From Manduca sexta (Eukaryota > Arthropoda > Insecta > Lepidoptera > Sphingidae), in the NCBI RefSeq assembly GCF_014839805.1, contig NC_051142.1, positions 16,090,589 to 16,154,588 on the forward strand: a stretch of 64,000 nucleotides of DNA, written 5' to 3'. Shown piece after piece: positions 24,201 through 34,639 of the stretch. Made by a program: the position numbers and the translations under genes. Below the pieces are notes generated by a model. The model ran no database searches. It saw only the letters and a list, made by a program, of their open reading frames with translations, and was not told the origin of the DNA. Numbering within the stretch: position 1 is the stretch's first letter; each line of letters opens with the position of its first letter.

Positions 24201-27200
24201 TCAGTTAGAGCAAGCATTTGTAAGTACTTTATAATGATGTATATTCGGCTTAGCTATGATAGATTGATTGAATAGTAAAGAATACAAGTGCGTAAACAGA
24301 TTATACTTGAGTAGTTGACAACCTTTTTTAATACATTTATCAAAAATATATGGAATACAAAATCTAATGGAAAAATAATTTTTAAAATAATAAAAAAATA
24401 TATATGGCTTAGAAATTTGTTGGAATAGGTAGTTGTCGAATGACAGATGTAGCAAATTGCTTCACCATGCTCCCACATTTGCTCTTAACAATTTGTAATT
24501 ATGAATAACTGCTTTCACAGAAGAATTTCATTACCGTGTTAGTTTTTATTAAATCTATACTAATATTATAAAGCTTGTTTGTATTAAAGCGCTAATCTCG
24601 CGCTTACGGAACCGATTTTGATTTTTTTTTTCACTATTAGGAAGCTATATTACTCCTTACTGCTATATGGTACTTTTTATCTTGAGAAAATATAAAGCAG
24701 GACTTTTATCACGCGAGCGCTGCTGTGAGCAAAAGCTAGTATTAAATAACTCACAAAATCAAATTTAGAAAAATACCCTACCCATAGTAATTTTATGCAT
24801 AAACTATTTGCCAAGTTATTCGACGAATTACTGACATAAGACAGCCGTACCGGCCAGATAAAAATATGAATTCGGTCTTAACAACAAAGTGTTGCTTATT
24901 TCAGCAACCGTGTTTAAATACCATTCTTATCTACTTATTACTTCTGTTTTTAGCTAACAGTAAGTAATTCCTAATAAATTAAGATTAATATTCAAAATCT
25001 CTTGTGATGGGAATATGTCCGATATACGCTTCCATAAGAACAGACAGCATCCAAACAAAAGCACACCATATTGATTCATTCGGAAGAGTCGTTTTCGTAG
25101 AACAGCCGACGTTAATTTGACGTCTGCCTAGGGATGCTATGGATCCTGGTGGTCCTCCACTTGGACGGATCTATAGACGCTCACTATCAGCAGTAATCAA
25201 AATACTGAGCTATTCATTATTAAAATAAAGTAAAAAGTGAATGACCCAATTACCTTGGGGAAATACAAATAAAGTTTGATAATGCGTAGGTACTTCCGAG
25301 CAACCTTGCAAGGTATCCTTTTTATTTATATGAATACAAAAATAAATGTATTTTTTATACAATCAATTTCTTCATTTACAGCTCGGTGTAAGTGTTCAGA
25401 TATTTAAAATGAAAACAATTTATTGTTATGGTGATACAAAAAGTTTATACAAATTAGTTACGAAAATTTATTTTTAGCCCAATGATGTAAGTATTTAACG
25501 GACAAAGGTGAAAAGGTTAAGAATTTAATTAAAAATAAAATGAATAATATATCGGTTTCAGACTGCCGTAAGTATATTGTATTCATTAATTTTTACAGAC
25601 AGCGACAATGCCAAATAACTGATAATTTATATCCGTATTATATAACGCTGAAGAGTTTGTTTGTTTGTTTGAACGCGCTAATCTCAGGAACTACTGTTTC
25701 GGATTGAAAAAATATTTTAGTGTTGGATAGTTCTTTGTTCGTGGAAGGCTATAGTCTATATCATCAGGGTACGACCAATAGAAGCGGAGCATCAATAAAA
25801 AATGTTGCAAAATTTGTCCCGTACAAATGTATTCCTCTTGAGATCTTCCGATGCGTGCGCTCCGTAAACAGTTAAAGTCGCTATCCCGGGAAAACTTTTT
25901 CATGCGGGCCGAGCCGCAGGCAAAATCTAGTTATAATATATAAGTAAATAGGGCGCCATACATACGACGTACTTCATGGCGCCGATGCGTTGTCGACATT
26001 TTGTTGTCATACAATTACTGTAATTCGTCGACAGCCGTATTATTAATAATGAACCTTTATATTTTTTACCTTCGTAAAACCGATAGTTTCTTCAACAAAC
26101 TACTGAAATATTCAACTGCTCTACGGGATAATGGCATTGCCGGTTAGCCAGCAGAGTGCATGTAAGGTTGACTTGAATTTTAAAAGCATCAGAAACAGCG
26201 TTTTTAATAAAATAAAAAATATTACTTTCAGCCTGAGGTAAATAATAAAGAACTACCTTAACGATTATAAGATAAAATTACATCGTTATGTCACATCTTG
26301 TGTACAGAGATCCGGACGTATATCAGCAACATATCGTCGTATCGAATCATAAGCTCGGCGAATCGTAGATCCGTCTTAATAAATCAAATTCACCTTTGGG
26401 TAGGGTAGCTTATCAGCTAAGACGCTCTCAAATTAAACTCAATATCTTATAATGCGATATCTCGCATTTTAGACGGAAACTGGGTTGCATTTATAAACAC
26501 TTCCCTTAAATACATACTTGAATCAATAATTTTATGTATATCACTGTAAATAAAAAATATTTCTTTTTTAAATTAATTGCAGAATGTGGTACGTAAAGAA
26601 TTAATGTTTGGTTTAGTATAAATTTAAATAAAAATTAGGACAATGACATAAATAGTTCAATAGATAAAATGAATATTAATTTAAAGGTTATTTTTGTAGG
26701 TAACGGTAAGTTAAAATAATTTGAACTGTTTTTCTTTAACATTTTGAGGATAGCGTTATGGTTTACAGAGTTATTATTCATTGTATTAACATGTATTGTA
26801 TTTGATTTAATACATATTGTGTAACTGTTTGTTGTCTTAAGATTAATAAATTATAATCATGATATAAAATAAATTAAGTACATTTATCGAAACTTTAGCA
26901 AAATAATAAAATCAATTATCATTTGCAGGATCGTTACGTAAGATGTTTATTTTGATTTGTTTTTAATTATGTGCTTTTTTATATGCGATCTCTTTATAAT
27001 TAAAAATAATGTTATTTAATATTTTTCTGTTTTTTTCATGTTACTTGCTGTCAACATTGATGGTAAGATAGTACATATTTTGCATTACAATAATGATTGC
27101 CACGATGGCGTAGTTGTATTACGGTTTGAAAGTGCCGGGGCCCCGGGTTCAATCCCCGGGACGAAAAATACATGGCGAAAGGTGGGTGCACCAGTTGCGC

Positions 27201-30200
27201 TTCCACCTATCTCTTCGGAGACAAAAGATTCTCTCTCTGAGATATATTATGTCTCATATCGAACAGAGTCATTCACACTGGTGCGTCCTTTTATAATATT
27301 ACTTGATTGAATATGTAAATTTACCATGGCCAAATATGTATTTTCAGATAAAGGGGGTAAGTTTGACTCTACCATGAGTTTTGAAAGATAAAAAAAATAT
27401 CAGCCAATAAGAAATACCGTCGGCTATAATTAAACGCATTTTATTAACCAAGGTTTACCGTTTGTTGTGTAAAACCTTGTACACCTAGAACTTTAAGGGC
27501 AAGATGCCCCACTGGTCTAAAACCTTTCAAAAAGGTGTGAGATCCATAGACTTGTGAGACTCGGTACGTTACATGTCACGTTTTAAATGAGACTATAAAT
27601 ATTCCGATTACGAATATTAAGATAAAAATGAGCCGGGATACAAAATAATGATCATAATTTTATATTCGCAGCAACCTGTAAGTATTATATTTGTATTATT
27701 TTATACAATTGCATCTCGAGACAAGCAGAACGCTCAACTACCCTTAAACTCTGCAAATGGCATCAAAAACTTTCATCGTCATCGCTGCATGCTTCTATAA
27801 TAGTCTTATCATAATGATACTCAATCAGTCTCACTTCACACCCACGTCTCACTTCTCTGCCGAACGTAGACCTCCCCAAGTAAGCGCCAACCATACCGGT
27901 CTTAACCATTCGCTACCTACCCCCTTTTTTAATTCGTCGGTTCATTATGTAGCGGGTACCACAGATGTAAATGTCTTGACCAGCTATGACGCTCTCTAAT
28001 GTTTAGATAACAGCTATAATATTAAAAATCATGGATTTTGTGAGTGTAGAACTGTAAGATTGAGCAATGATTTGAGCAGTTAGTGCAGTAAAACATTAGC
28101 AAAATTAACTATGTTTGCCAGTGTAAAAGCCTGACTTTTTTCAAAAGCTAACCCCAGGCAATAAAAATTGCCGTAATTCACATATCGCGGCCAACTTAAT
28201 AGAAAACAAAAACTTAGACAAAAGTACCTAAATAAACCTAAAAGGGAAGCCGGTAGGAATCGGGTTGTTTGGACGCTTCGCCACTGATGCTTGTTATCGT
28301 CCATCGTAGGCTGTATACATCGTTTATACTTAGAACATTATAACCTAATAATGGAAATCTGGGAAACGACAAAGCATGAAACGTAACCACGCTGGTAACA
28401 AAAGACATCTTCAGAGGTAATCTGTAACCAGCTAGAAAGATCTGTGGTGTTAAAAAAGAGGTGTGTATTTAAATAAATCCTCCGTATATCCAAAGTGCAC
28501 CGCAAAGCGCTTGAAAACATAAAACATAAATAAATTATTTTGCCGGTTGATTAGATTTTATCTGATAGTATGAGTTAAGTGAGAACACTGATGAATATGG
28601 CTATTTTATGTACTGTTTTCGTTCCAGCTCAGTGTAAGTTTCCTATTTTTTTACTGCAGTCAAATAATTTCAAGTAACAGTTAAGCTTCTCAAAAAATAA
28701 TAAAATCTAAATATATCAAATTATTATACTTATCAATTGATGTATTTATTAAATATTATTTTCCTGTTATTTCAGACAAGTGTAAGTGAAACGTGTAATT
28801 ATAAAGTTAAATTAATCATAGATAATATTCACAAACATATTATTGTAAAGTAACTTATAAATGCTAGTCAAACCAAATTGTTAGAAAAACCAGTTTCCAT
28901 GTTTTTTTTCTTCAGTAAAATGCATGAATATCCTTAAATACATTATAAATAACAATCTTTTTATTTATTTATATTATGTTTTTTTTCTGTATAGGAAGTC
29001 GTAAGTACCGCATTTATAATATAATTATGATTTCATCATAATTAAGTATTTTACAATATTAATTTAGTTTGGCTACTTTTGCAGTTGAACGTACGTACTT
29101 ACCTATATTTTAATTTCAATTACAATGTCTTTTTTTTAATATTATGTTGCTTTAATTTTTATTATATTTTTACAGTTTACTGTAAGTTTTTAGTCATTTG
29201 TTATTTCTACCTGCGTCATTGCTTCTATAAATATTATACCATGAATTAGCAAAATTTTTATTTGTCTAATTTTATTTTTAGCTCCAGGTAACATTTTACG
29301 TAACATTATGCTCACAAATATAAAAACAATACAAATATCTATAAAACAATAGAAAACAAATAACAAAACGATTAAAATTATTATTTTCTAGAAAGGTGGA
29401 GTAAGTCTTATTACATTTTTTAATATTATGTTTTCTTTTAACTAATATATTAATTGTTGACATTTAATTTTATTTTTCAGGGCTTGGTGAGCTCATACTT
29501 TTTATTGAAATAATTACGCCTTATCATGTAAGATACGGAACTATTAGATCTAAAAAAAGAAAAAGAAAATTAAAATAAATACTGTTTATTTTCAGCAAGT
29601 TGTAGTAAGTTTTATTATTATATAAAAAAATATTTGTCAGTCGCTGAATTTTTATTTTCGACTATTTAAAATAAATAGTAATATATTTTATACTTCCTTA
29701 ATTTCAGACCGAGGTAATAAATATGAAATAATAGTATATCTAAGTTTTTTATTTTATATACCCTATGTACAGACGTATTGAAAACAATTTTATTTTTTCT
29801 AGCAATGGGTAATTAATTATTCTGAAAGTAACTATAAGTGTTTCTTGAATAAAATATTTGTACAAATGAAATTAAAATTATTTTTTATTCATTTCAGTGG
29901 ACGGTAAGAATGTTTTTACTATTGAGTTATGTTTGTGCCACAAGAATAGATATTAATTTGTTTTTATTTATTTTCTACAGTTCTATGTAAGTTGTCTATT
30001 ACTATTTAAATTTATTTGTGTATTTTAATAAATTTACTAAGTAATCACTCCTTTTTGTTACAGACTCGAGTAAGTACATATTTTTTTTTTATTAAAAAAA
30101 AATTACACCATGATCCCTTAACTGTTTTTCTCTGTTCTTTTTTTTAATAATGCGGTAATAATTAATGTTTCAGCCTGCAACAGTAAGTATATTAAACATA

Positions 30201-31149
30201 ATAAGTACAAAATAAAACACCGATATTAACATATTTATAGCAGAAAAATAAGCAAGTAAACTTTATTATAAGTCCGGTCTTTTGGAATCACATCCGGAAG
30301 GCTGATTTCAATTTAGAAATGGAATTTGGAATCCCATTCCAGAAAGCTTAAAATTAAGTCTGCATCGATCTCACACATATTATAAATTTTAATATAACTC
30401 AAAGATAAAATAAATAAGATATAAACAATTTTTTTTTGTTACAGAAAGTAAGTATTGTTATTTCTAATTACAATTTCATGGATTACTTACCATTTAGGCC
30501 AAACTTTATTCAGTAAATTTTCAAAACAAATGTTAATGTTAAGTACAGATGTTTTGTTGTCAATTTATATATTATTTATATTTTTTTACAGCCTGGAGTA
30601 AGTAAAAAAGAATGCAACTGATGGAATAATATTATATTCTTTTTCATATATTTTACAAAATAATGCCGCGGTTTTTTATTTTCCTGGCGTGGCTATATTA
30701 AAGATTTTAACGCAAGAATCATCGCGTTATCTCATTTCTATATATTAAATTTAGAAATATATTAAAAATGTTTACCACTCCTGCCTACTGCAAACAAACC
30801 TACTACACCAATAATTTATGTTTCAGTGCATCTGCCTGACTAGAGGTCCTTTGCCGAAATTCAAATTGATTGGAAACATACACTTTCCTAAAATCAAGGT
30901 AATGTTATCAGACTTCTATCTTCAAAAAGTCCAAATACTACAAAACAAACCCCATTGCTATTAATGAAGAAGCTGGCAGTTACTATAGAAAAACAGCAAT
31001 TGGAACCTCAGAACTGGAACAGTAAAGACGATTGGATGTTTCAGGTGACGCCTGGACGGTACGTGACGGTGCCCACAGAAGCAACGTCTACTCTGTGCCC
31101 ACCCTGCGACTGCAGCAGTTGCCCGCCACATCCCATGTACGAGCCATAG
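21283..31149 (+). CDS. Micro-exon gene: predicted secreted 194-residue protein from 36 symmetric exons
   Basis: No family was recognised. I infer 36 coding exons, each bounded by AG and GT, all multiples of 3 nt, all in phase 0 and free of stops, totalling 585 nt. Exon 1 (21283-21345) encodes a signal peptide starting MLKCVLYIIFAASS. Exon 3 (22484-22588) encodes 35 Ala/Thr/Glu/Asp-rich residues. The middle is built from exons of 3, 6, 9, 15 and 21 nt. Exon 35 (30827-30898) is Lys-rich and starts CICL. Exon 36 (31045-31149, stop TAG) ends with a Cys/Pro cluster, LCPPCDCSSCPP. The donor is exactly GTAAGT in 23 of 35 introns, and acceptors have strong pyrimidine tracts. The product is probably secreted; its role is unknown. 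The layout recalls schistosome micro-exon genes and aphid bicycle genes, which encode variable secreted proteins. That is an analogy of architecture, not shown homology. An acceptor-like site just before the ATG (ag at 21271-21272) suggests an upstream non-coding exon. Any single exon could be skipped without a frameshift. Confidence 0.88.
21705..21995 (-). repeat. REP-D fragment in micro-exon gene intron 2
   Basis: 'cggctggactgattttttgg' followed by 'taacgcgagcgtagctgcta' is the reverse-oriented REP-D pattern. Confidence 0.55.
22035..22240 (-). repeat. REP-D fragment in micro-exon gene intron 2
   Basis: 'gaacgcaaaaactcaatacc', 'agatgaaatttggtatggaa' and 'tcacgcaagcgaagctgcga' match the complement of the copy at 31228-31866. 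Confidence 0.65.
24565..24745 (-). repeat. REP-D fragment in micro-exon gene intron 7
   Basis: 'gtttgtattaaagcgctaatctcgcgctta' type start and 'cacgcgagcgctgctgtgag' end, in reverse orientation. Confidence 0.65.
25650..25935 (-). repeat. REP-D copy in micro-exon gene intron 11
   Basis: 'gaagagtttgtttgtttgtt', 'cgcgctaatctcaggaacta' and 'gccgagccgcaggcaaaatc': a fairly complete reverse-oriented copy of the element at 31228-31866. Confidence 0.75.
27097..27270 (+). repeat. SINE family C in micro-exon gene intron 15
   Basis: tRNA-like head 'tgccacgatggcgtagttgt' and B-box 'gggttcaatccccgggacg', then 'gtgcaccagttgcgcttcca' shared with 42408-42660 and 44085-44330. A 90-codon ORF crosses it by chance. 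Confidence 0.75.
30827..31149 (+). other. Micro-exon gene, 3' module: exons 35-36
   Basis: Exon 35 (30827-30898, 72 nt) encodes 24 basic residues (137-160) starting CICLTRGPLPKF. Exon 36 (31045 to stop at 31147-31149) encodes 34 residues (161-194) including PGRYVTVP and four closely spaced cysteines in a Pro-rich setting. With the two cysteines of exon 35 these could form disulfides. The intron between them is 146 bp with donor GTAATG and acceptor TTTCAG; read-through of that intron would hit a stop. Confidence 0.85.
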
Positions 31150-31166
31150 AAGACATTGGACTATAA

Positions 31167-31172
31167 AATAAA
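31167..31172 (+). terminator. Polyadenylation signal of the micro-exon gene
   Basis: AATAAA 18 bp after the stop codon, a short 3' UTR. It fits the end of the transcript and supports the assignment of the terminal exon. Confidence 0.7.
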
Positions 31173-31227
31173 TATTAACCTGCCTATATTTTTGGAGTAT
31201 GCTTAAATTCATACAATCTTTATTAAT

Positions 31228-31866
31228 AACTAGCTTTTGCCCGCGGCTCCGCCCGCGTTATAAAGTTTTTCAGGCTAAAGTTTTCCGTTATAAAAGTAGT
31301 AGTTTCCCGGGAGCCTATGTTCTTCCCAGGGTCTCAGACTGTCTCCATACCAAATTTCATCTTAATACGTTGGGTAGTTTTTGAGTTTAACACGTTCAGG
31401 CAGACAGATGCAGCGGGGGATTTTGTTTTATAATATATTTTTTAGAACTTTTTAAGTGGAACAATTCCGTCATACATCATTGTTGCATAACTTTAACCGT
31501 TTACGCAGCGAAGGCAACGGAAGCTCTCAAAACTAATAATGTTCCCCGTTTTTGCAACATGTTTCATTACTGCTCCGCTCCTATTGGGTATAGCGTGATG
31601 ATATATAGCCTATAGCACTCCACGAACCAAGTACTATCCAACGCAAAAAGAATTTTTCAGTTTGGACCGGTAGTTCCTGAGATTAGCCATTACTGCTCCG
31701 CTCCTATTGGGTATAGCGTGATGATATATAGCCTATAGCACTCCACGAACAAAGGGCTATCCAATGCAAAAAGAATTTTTCGGATTGGACCGGTAGTTCT
31801 TGAGATTAGCGCGTTCAAACAAACAAACAAACAAACAAACTCTTCAGCTGTATATAATAGTATAGA
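31228..31866 (+). repeat. REP-D, best-preserved copy, with internal tandem duplication
   Basis: Starts 'aactagcttttgcccgcggc' and ends 'caaacaaacaaacaaactct' then 'gtatataatagtatagata', a pattern very common in moth and butterfly genomes. Inside it, about 123 bp is repeated in tandem (31565-31687 and 31688-31810, both starting cattactgctccgctcctat). The class is unresolved, and I see no coding capacity. Confidence 0.75.
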
Positions 31867-32136
31867 TAAAATGTAAAGCGAGATATTTATTTTACTATTT
31901 TAAAAAACCCATTGGTATCCTGTAAGTGCTCGTGGATGAACTCATGACATCATAAGAAGCATCATAAATTCTGTAGATACAATGCTTAGTGGTCGGCAAA
32001 TATTTATACGATCCACAAATAGTTTCGAATGTGCAGGGCTCAAATTATAATTGTATCTTACTGCGGCGACAGGATTAAAGTGTTTTTTGGAACATATTAC
32101 TGTCTACGATTAAAAATAAATTAACTATAAATAAAC

Positions 32137-32142
32137 TTTATT
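32137..32142 (-). terminator. Polyadenylation signal of the minus-strand membrane-protein gene
   Basis: TTTATT on the plus strand (AATAAA on minus), 25 bp past the stop codon of the gene at 32167-34484. Confidence 0.6.
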
Positions 32143-32166
32143 AAAATAAAAACTACGTCTAAAATA

Positions 32167-34484
32167 TTACAGCGAAGTTCTGGAATCCTTCTTCTTCATG
32201 TCTTTAGAACCATTGCTAGATGTGAATTCCGAAGCACACGACATATGGATCAGTTCCAAATCTAGACCTTCTTTTGACCTCTGTCTCCTGGGAATCGAAC
32301 AGGGTCTGGATCTCCTCGATAATAAGGATATTACATTCTTCAAAACATTGTTCTTTGAGGTTTTACTAGATATGGAAGACTTAGTAACCGATGAGGATTC
32401 AAAGGTGTTTTCATCTGCTAAGAAGATTACCCCTCTCTCTGATAAAAAGTCATCAATTGAGTCATTGGAAAATTGCGCCTGCGCTCCTTTTTCTGTAGAA
32501 TTTGATGCGTCTTTTTTCTGGTCAAAGACATTAGTTTTTCCAGTACTTCGGAAGTTGTATGTATGGCATTTGATCTCCTTCTCTGATAAATCGCATTGAA
32601 CTTCGTGTGTGTTATCTCTGACTTTCGCATCCTTATCTCTGAGTTTCGTTTCTCTTACAACCGCCTCCCTGATCGTTGTATCTCTAACTTTGGTCCCTCT
32701 GATCTCATCTTCGAAATTAACTTTACCGTATTCACCTATTTTAGTTTCATTATATTCTGGAATCGTATCAGATTTAGGTACTCTGTCCCACTTGCGTCGG
32801 TTTAAACATTTAGTAAGAATATCATCAGAAAGACTGTATTTTGCGTGATCTTTTTGACATGCTTTGTAACATTTAATTCTTTTATCTATATTCGAAGAGT
32901 CACTTGTGAAATTAGCTTCCGTGGTCTCCGTATCTATATTACTGGTGTAAATCAGAGGCGTAGTAACAGAAGCATCTTGTCTGTAATTAAAATAAGTACT
33001 TACAACCTTCTTATTGCTGCAGCAACCACATTTTGTGAGACAATATACCATCATGCAGATTAGACCACATTGCATTAAGACAATTAGGCATAACACTATC
33101 AAGGTGTACTTGTTATTCATTAAGTATTTCATTAAATTCTCTTTTGTCAACTTCTTACATTTAGCCATCGCTTTCTCAGCTGGTGTTACATGCAGTTTCT
33201 TAGTTTCTGGGTAGAAACTGCTGTCGTAAGCCGTAACGTTATATACTTCTGTTGTTGGTCGACTATTTTTGATGATCAATACATCTTTAGCCCTTCTTTC
33301 GTTCTCTCTTAAAGACTTAATAAATTCAATGTCGTCTTTCGATATAGTTTCTTCTTTGACACATTTATTCGTCTCTGGGTTGTAAACTATCATATCTCCA
33401 TCAGAATCGGTTACACAACTGGGTACAGTAGTACACCGTTTCCTGCGTTTATCAAAATACGACTTTTGACCGTTATAATAAGAGTCACAGTTGACTGGGC
33501 TGCAGTCGTTAAAAGGGTCTTCGTCGAATCCTTGGCATGGCTTGACATCGTTAGGTATAAGCATTGTCTGCTTTTTGTTAGTCAGCCGCGTGTCAAAGTT
33601 TATTTTGATAACGTCACGCGTATTCGCTCTGGATCTGTCTGTAGGGCGTGAGTCGAGATAGAAGGAGCAGTGACCATTTCTTTCATAGGGATCGATGAGC
33701 GGAGCTATCAGTTTCATTGTCTTTTTGGTGCCTGTAATGTTGAAAAGTATTGTTAAGAATATATAAGAAATATTCACAAGAAACTGTGTTCTGACTCATA
33801 TAGCAAATTATTGACTAATGAACGAGGCAGTTTGCGAGTGACTACCGCTACCTGCTGTTATACACAATAAGCCATATACCATTACAAGTTTAATACTTAA
33901 AAGATCTATATCATATACTATGGGTGGACTAAAAATATTGTGTATCAGAAAGAAATCAAATCCTGAATAGTCGAATCTCATTAATTTCATTAGTCAAGTA
34001 CCAGTGAACGTATGAAGCAATTGAAAACGTTTTTCATACCTAATTTTTATAAGTTACGATAGCAGTACCGTATTTCTTTAATGAACTTAAATTTAATAAA
34101 CCTTTAAAACTGACGGCAAAGTTTTGCGTCTGCCATTTTCTCAGTTAATTCACTCGACTTTAAACACAAACACGGTTTTACATTCTCATAAAGAGAACAT
34201 CAGTCAACCTTTCATCACGTGATTATCTATTACTCCTTACCTTTCGGGATGACGTGATAGCATCCGCCAACAACCCTCATGACGTCACAGTCCACTCCAT
34301 CATCCAACACCAGGCAGCACGCATTAGGAGTTACTTCTACAAGCAAGTCTTCGGAACTCCCTACTTCCAAAGCGAACTGAAGGCCCACAGAAATCGGGTT
34401 CACACGCTCTAAATACACCTTTGAAGTTATCTTCTTCTCACATAAGCATAACGTTAAGTAAATAAATAAAATATATAAAAACAT
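32167..34484 (-). CDS. Predicted single-pass membrane protein, function unknown
   Basis: Two exons, 34241-34484 and 32167-33731, joined in phase 1 (PK-G-TKKTM) to give 602 residues. It starts with a hydrophobic signal peptide (MFLYILFIYLTLCLC). The ectodomain is about 275 residues, with about ten cysteines (for example CQGFDEDPFNDCSPVNCDSY and the following CTTVPSC and NKC) and sequons NVT and NPET-like sites. One transmembrane helix lies at about residues 290-313 (YTLIVLCLIVLMQCGLICMM), followed by a Cys cluster (TKCGCC) that could be palmitoylated. The tail is about 290 residues, charged and Ser/Thr-rich, with a degenerate repeat around RDTTIREAVVRETKLRD. I do not recognise the family. The topology suggests a type I surface receptor or adhesion protein. 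Splice sites are good (donor GTAAGG, acceptor ATTACAG). Confidence 0.85.
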
Positions 34485-34639
34485 CTGTATGTTCTGACAT
34501 GATCATGACAGTGTCAAAGAGAATATAATCACTATGACAGTGTCATTGTCTTTTTCTATCACACTTTTCTTTAGGTTAGGACAAAGAGCATTAAGTATGT
34601 AGATACGAAAAGGTAAGATAATATTAATTATTATCTATA
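34485..34639. promoter_or_regulatory. Upstream region of the membrane-protein gene
   Basis: Short region containing direct 'atgacagtgtca' words at 34504 and 34533. It is probably 5' UTR and promoter of the minus-strand gene; no core element was recognised. Confidence 0.3.

Larger units (their letters stand above)
21283..24219 (+). other. Micro-exon gene, 5' module: exons 1-7
   Basis: Exons: 1, 21283-21345 (63 nt, signal peptide); 2, 21602-21604 (3 nt, CCG, Pro); 3, 22484-22588 (105 nt); 4, 23247-23255 (9 nt, TTV); 5, 23644-23658 (15 nt, ASTDA); 6, 23770-23790 (21 nt, GSDNTTT, with an N-glycosylation sequon NTT); 7, 24205-24219 (15 nt, LEQAF). Donors are GTAGGT, GTAAGT, GTAAGT, GTAAGT, GTAAGT, GTATGT and GTAAGT. 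Introns are 113-878 bp and carry repeat fragments, especially intron 2. Residues 1-77 of the product come from here. Exon 2 is the least secure member because a 3-nt exon carries almost no coding evidence of its own. Confidence 0.82.
24954..30597 (+). other. Micro-exon gene, core array: 27 exons of 3-9 nt (exons 8-34)
   Basis: Exon starts (length): 24954(6), 25382(6), 25478(9), 25562(6), 26232(6), 26583(6), 26700(6), 26929(9), 27348(9), 27672(6), 28628(6), 28776(6), 28995(6), 29085(6), 29176(6), 29282(6), 29392(9), 29481(6), 29596(9), 29708(6), 29803(6), 29898(6), 29981(6), 30064(6), 30174(9), 30445(3), 30592(6). That is 177 coding nt (59 residues, 78-136) spread over 5.6 kb. Each exon gives one to three residues, for example LT, PND, DRY, KGG, QW, FY, PAT. 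Exons 20-32 are separated by introns of only 77-109 bp, each with a T-rich tract plus CAG/TAG and a good donor. Intron sequences do not look like tandem copies of one another, so a recent exon duplication is not evident. Confidence 0.88.

Noticed and set aside
24521..24535. Candidate 15-nt exon after tttcacag (KNFIT) in intron 7
   Set aside because: Frame-compatible, but the donor (gtgtta) is far weaker than any accepted one.
27757..27999. 80-codon ORF in intron 17 as an independent gene
   Set aside because: Inside an intron of the micro-exon gene, with no family features and no promoter signals. Part of it is kept only as a weak exon candidate.
28915..28920. Good acceptor ttttttcttcag in intron 19
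   Set aside because: It is followed by TAA and no nearby donor.
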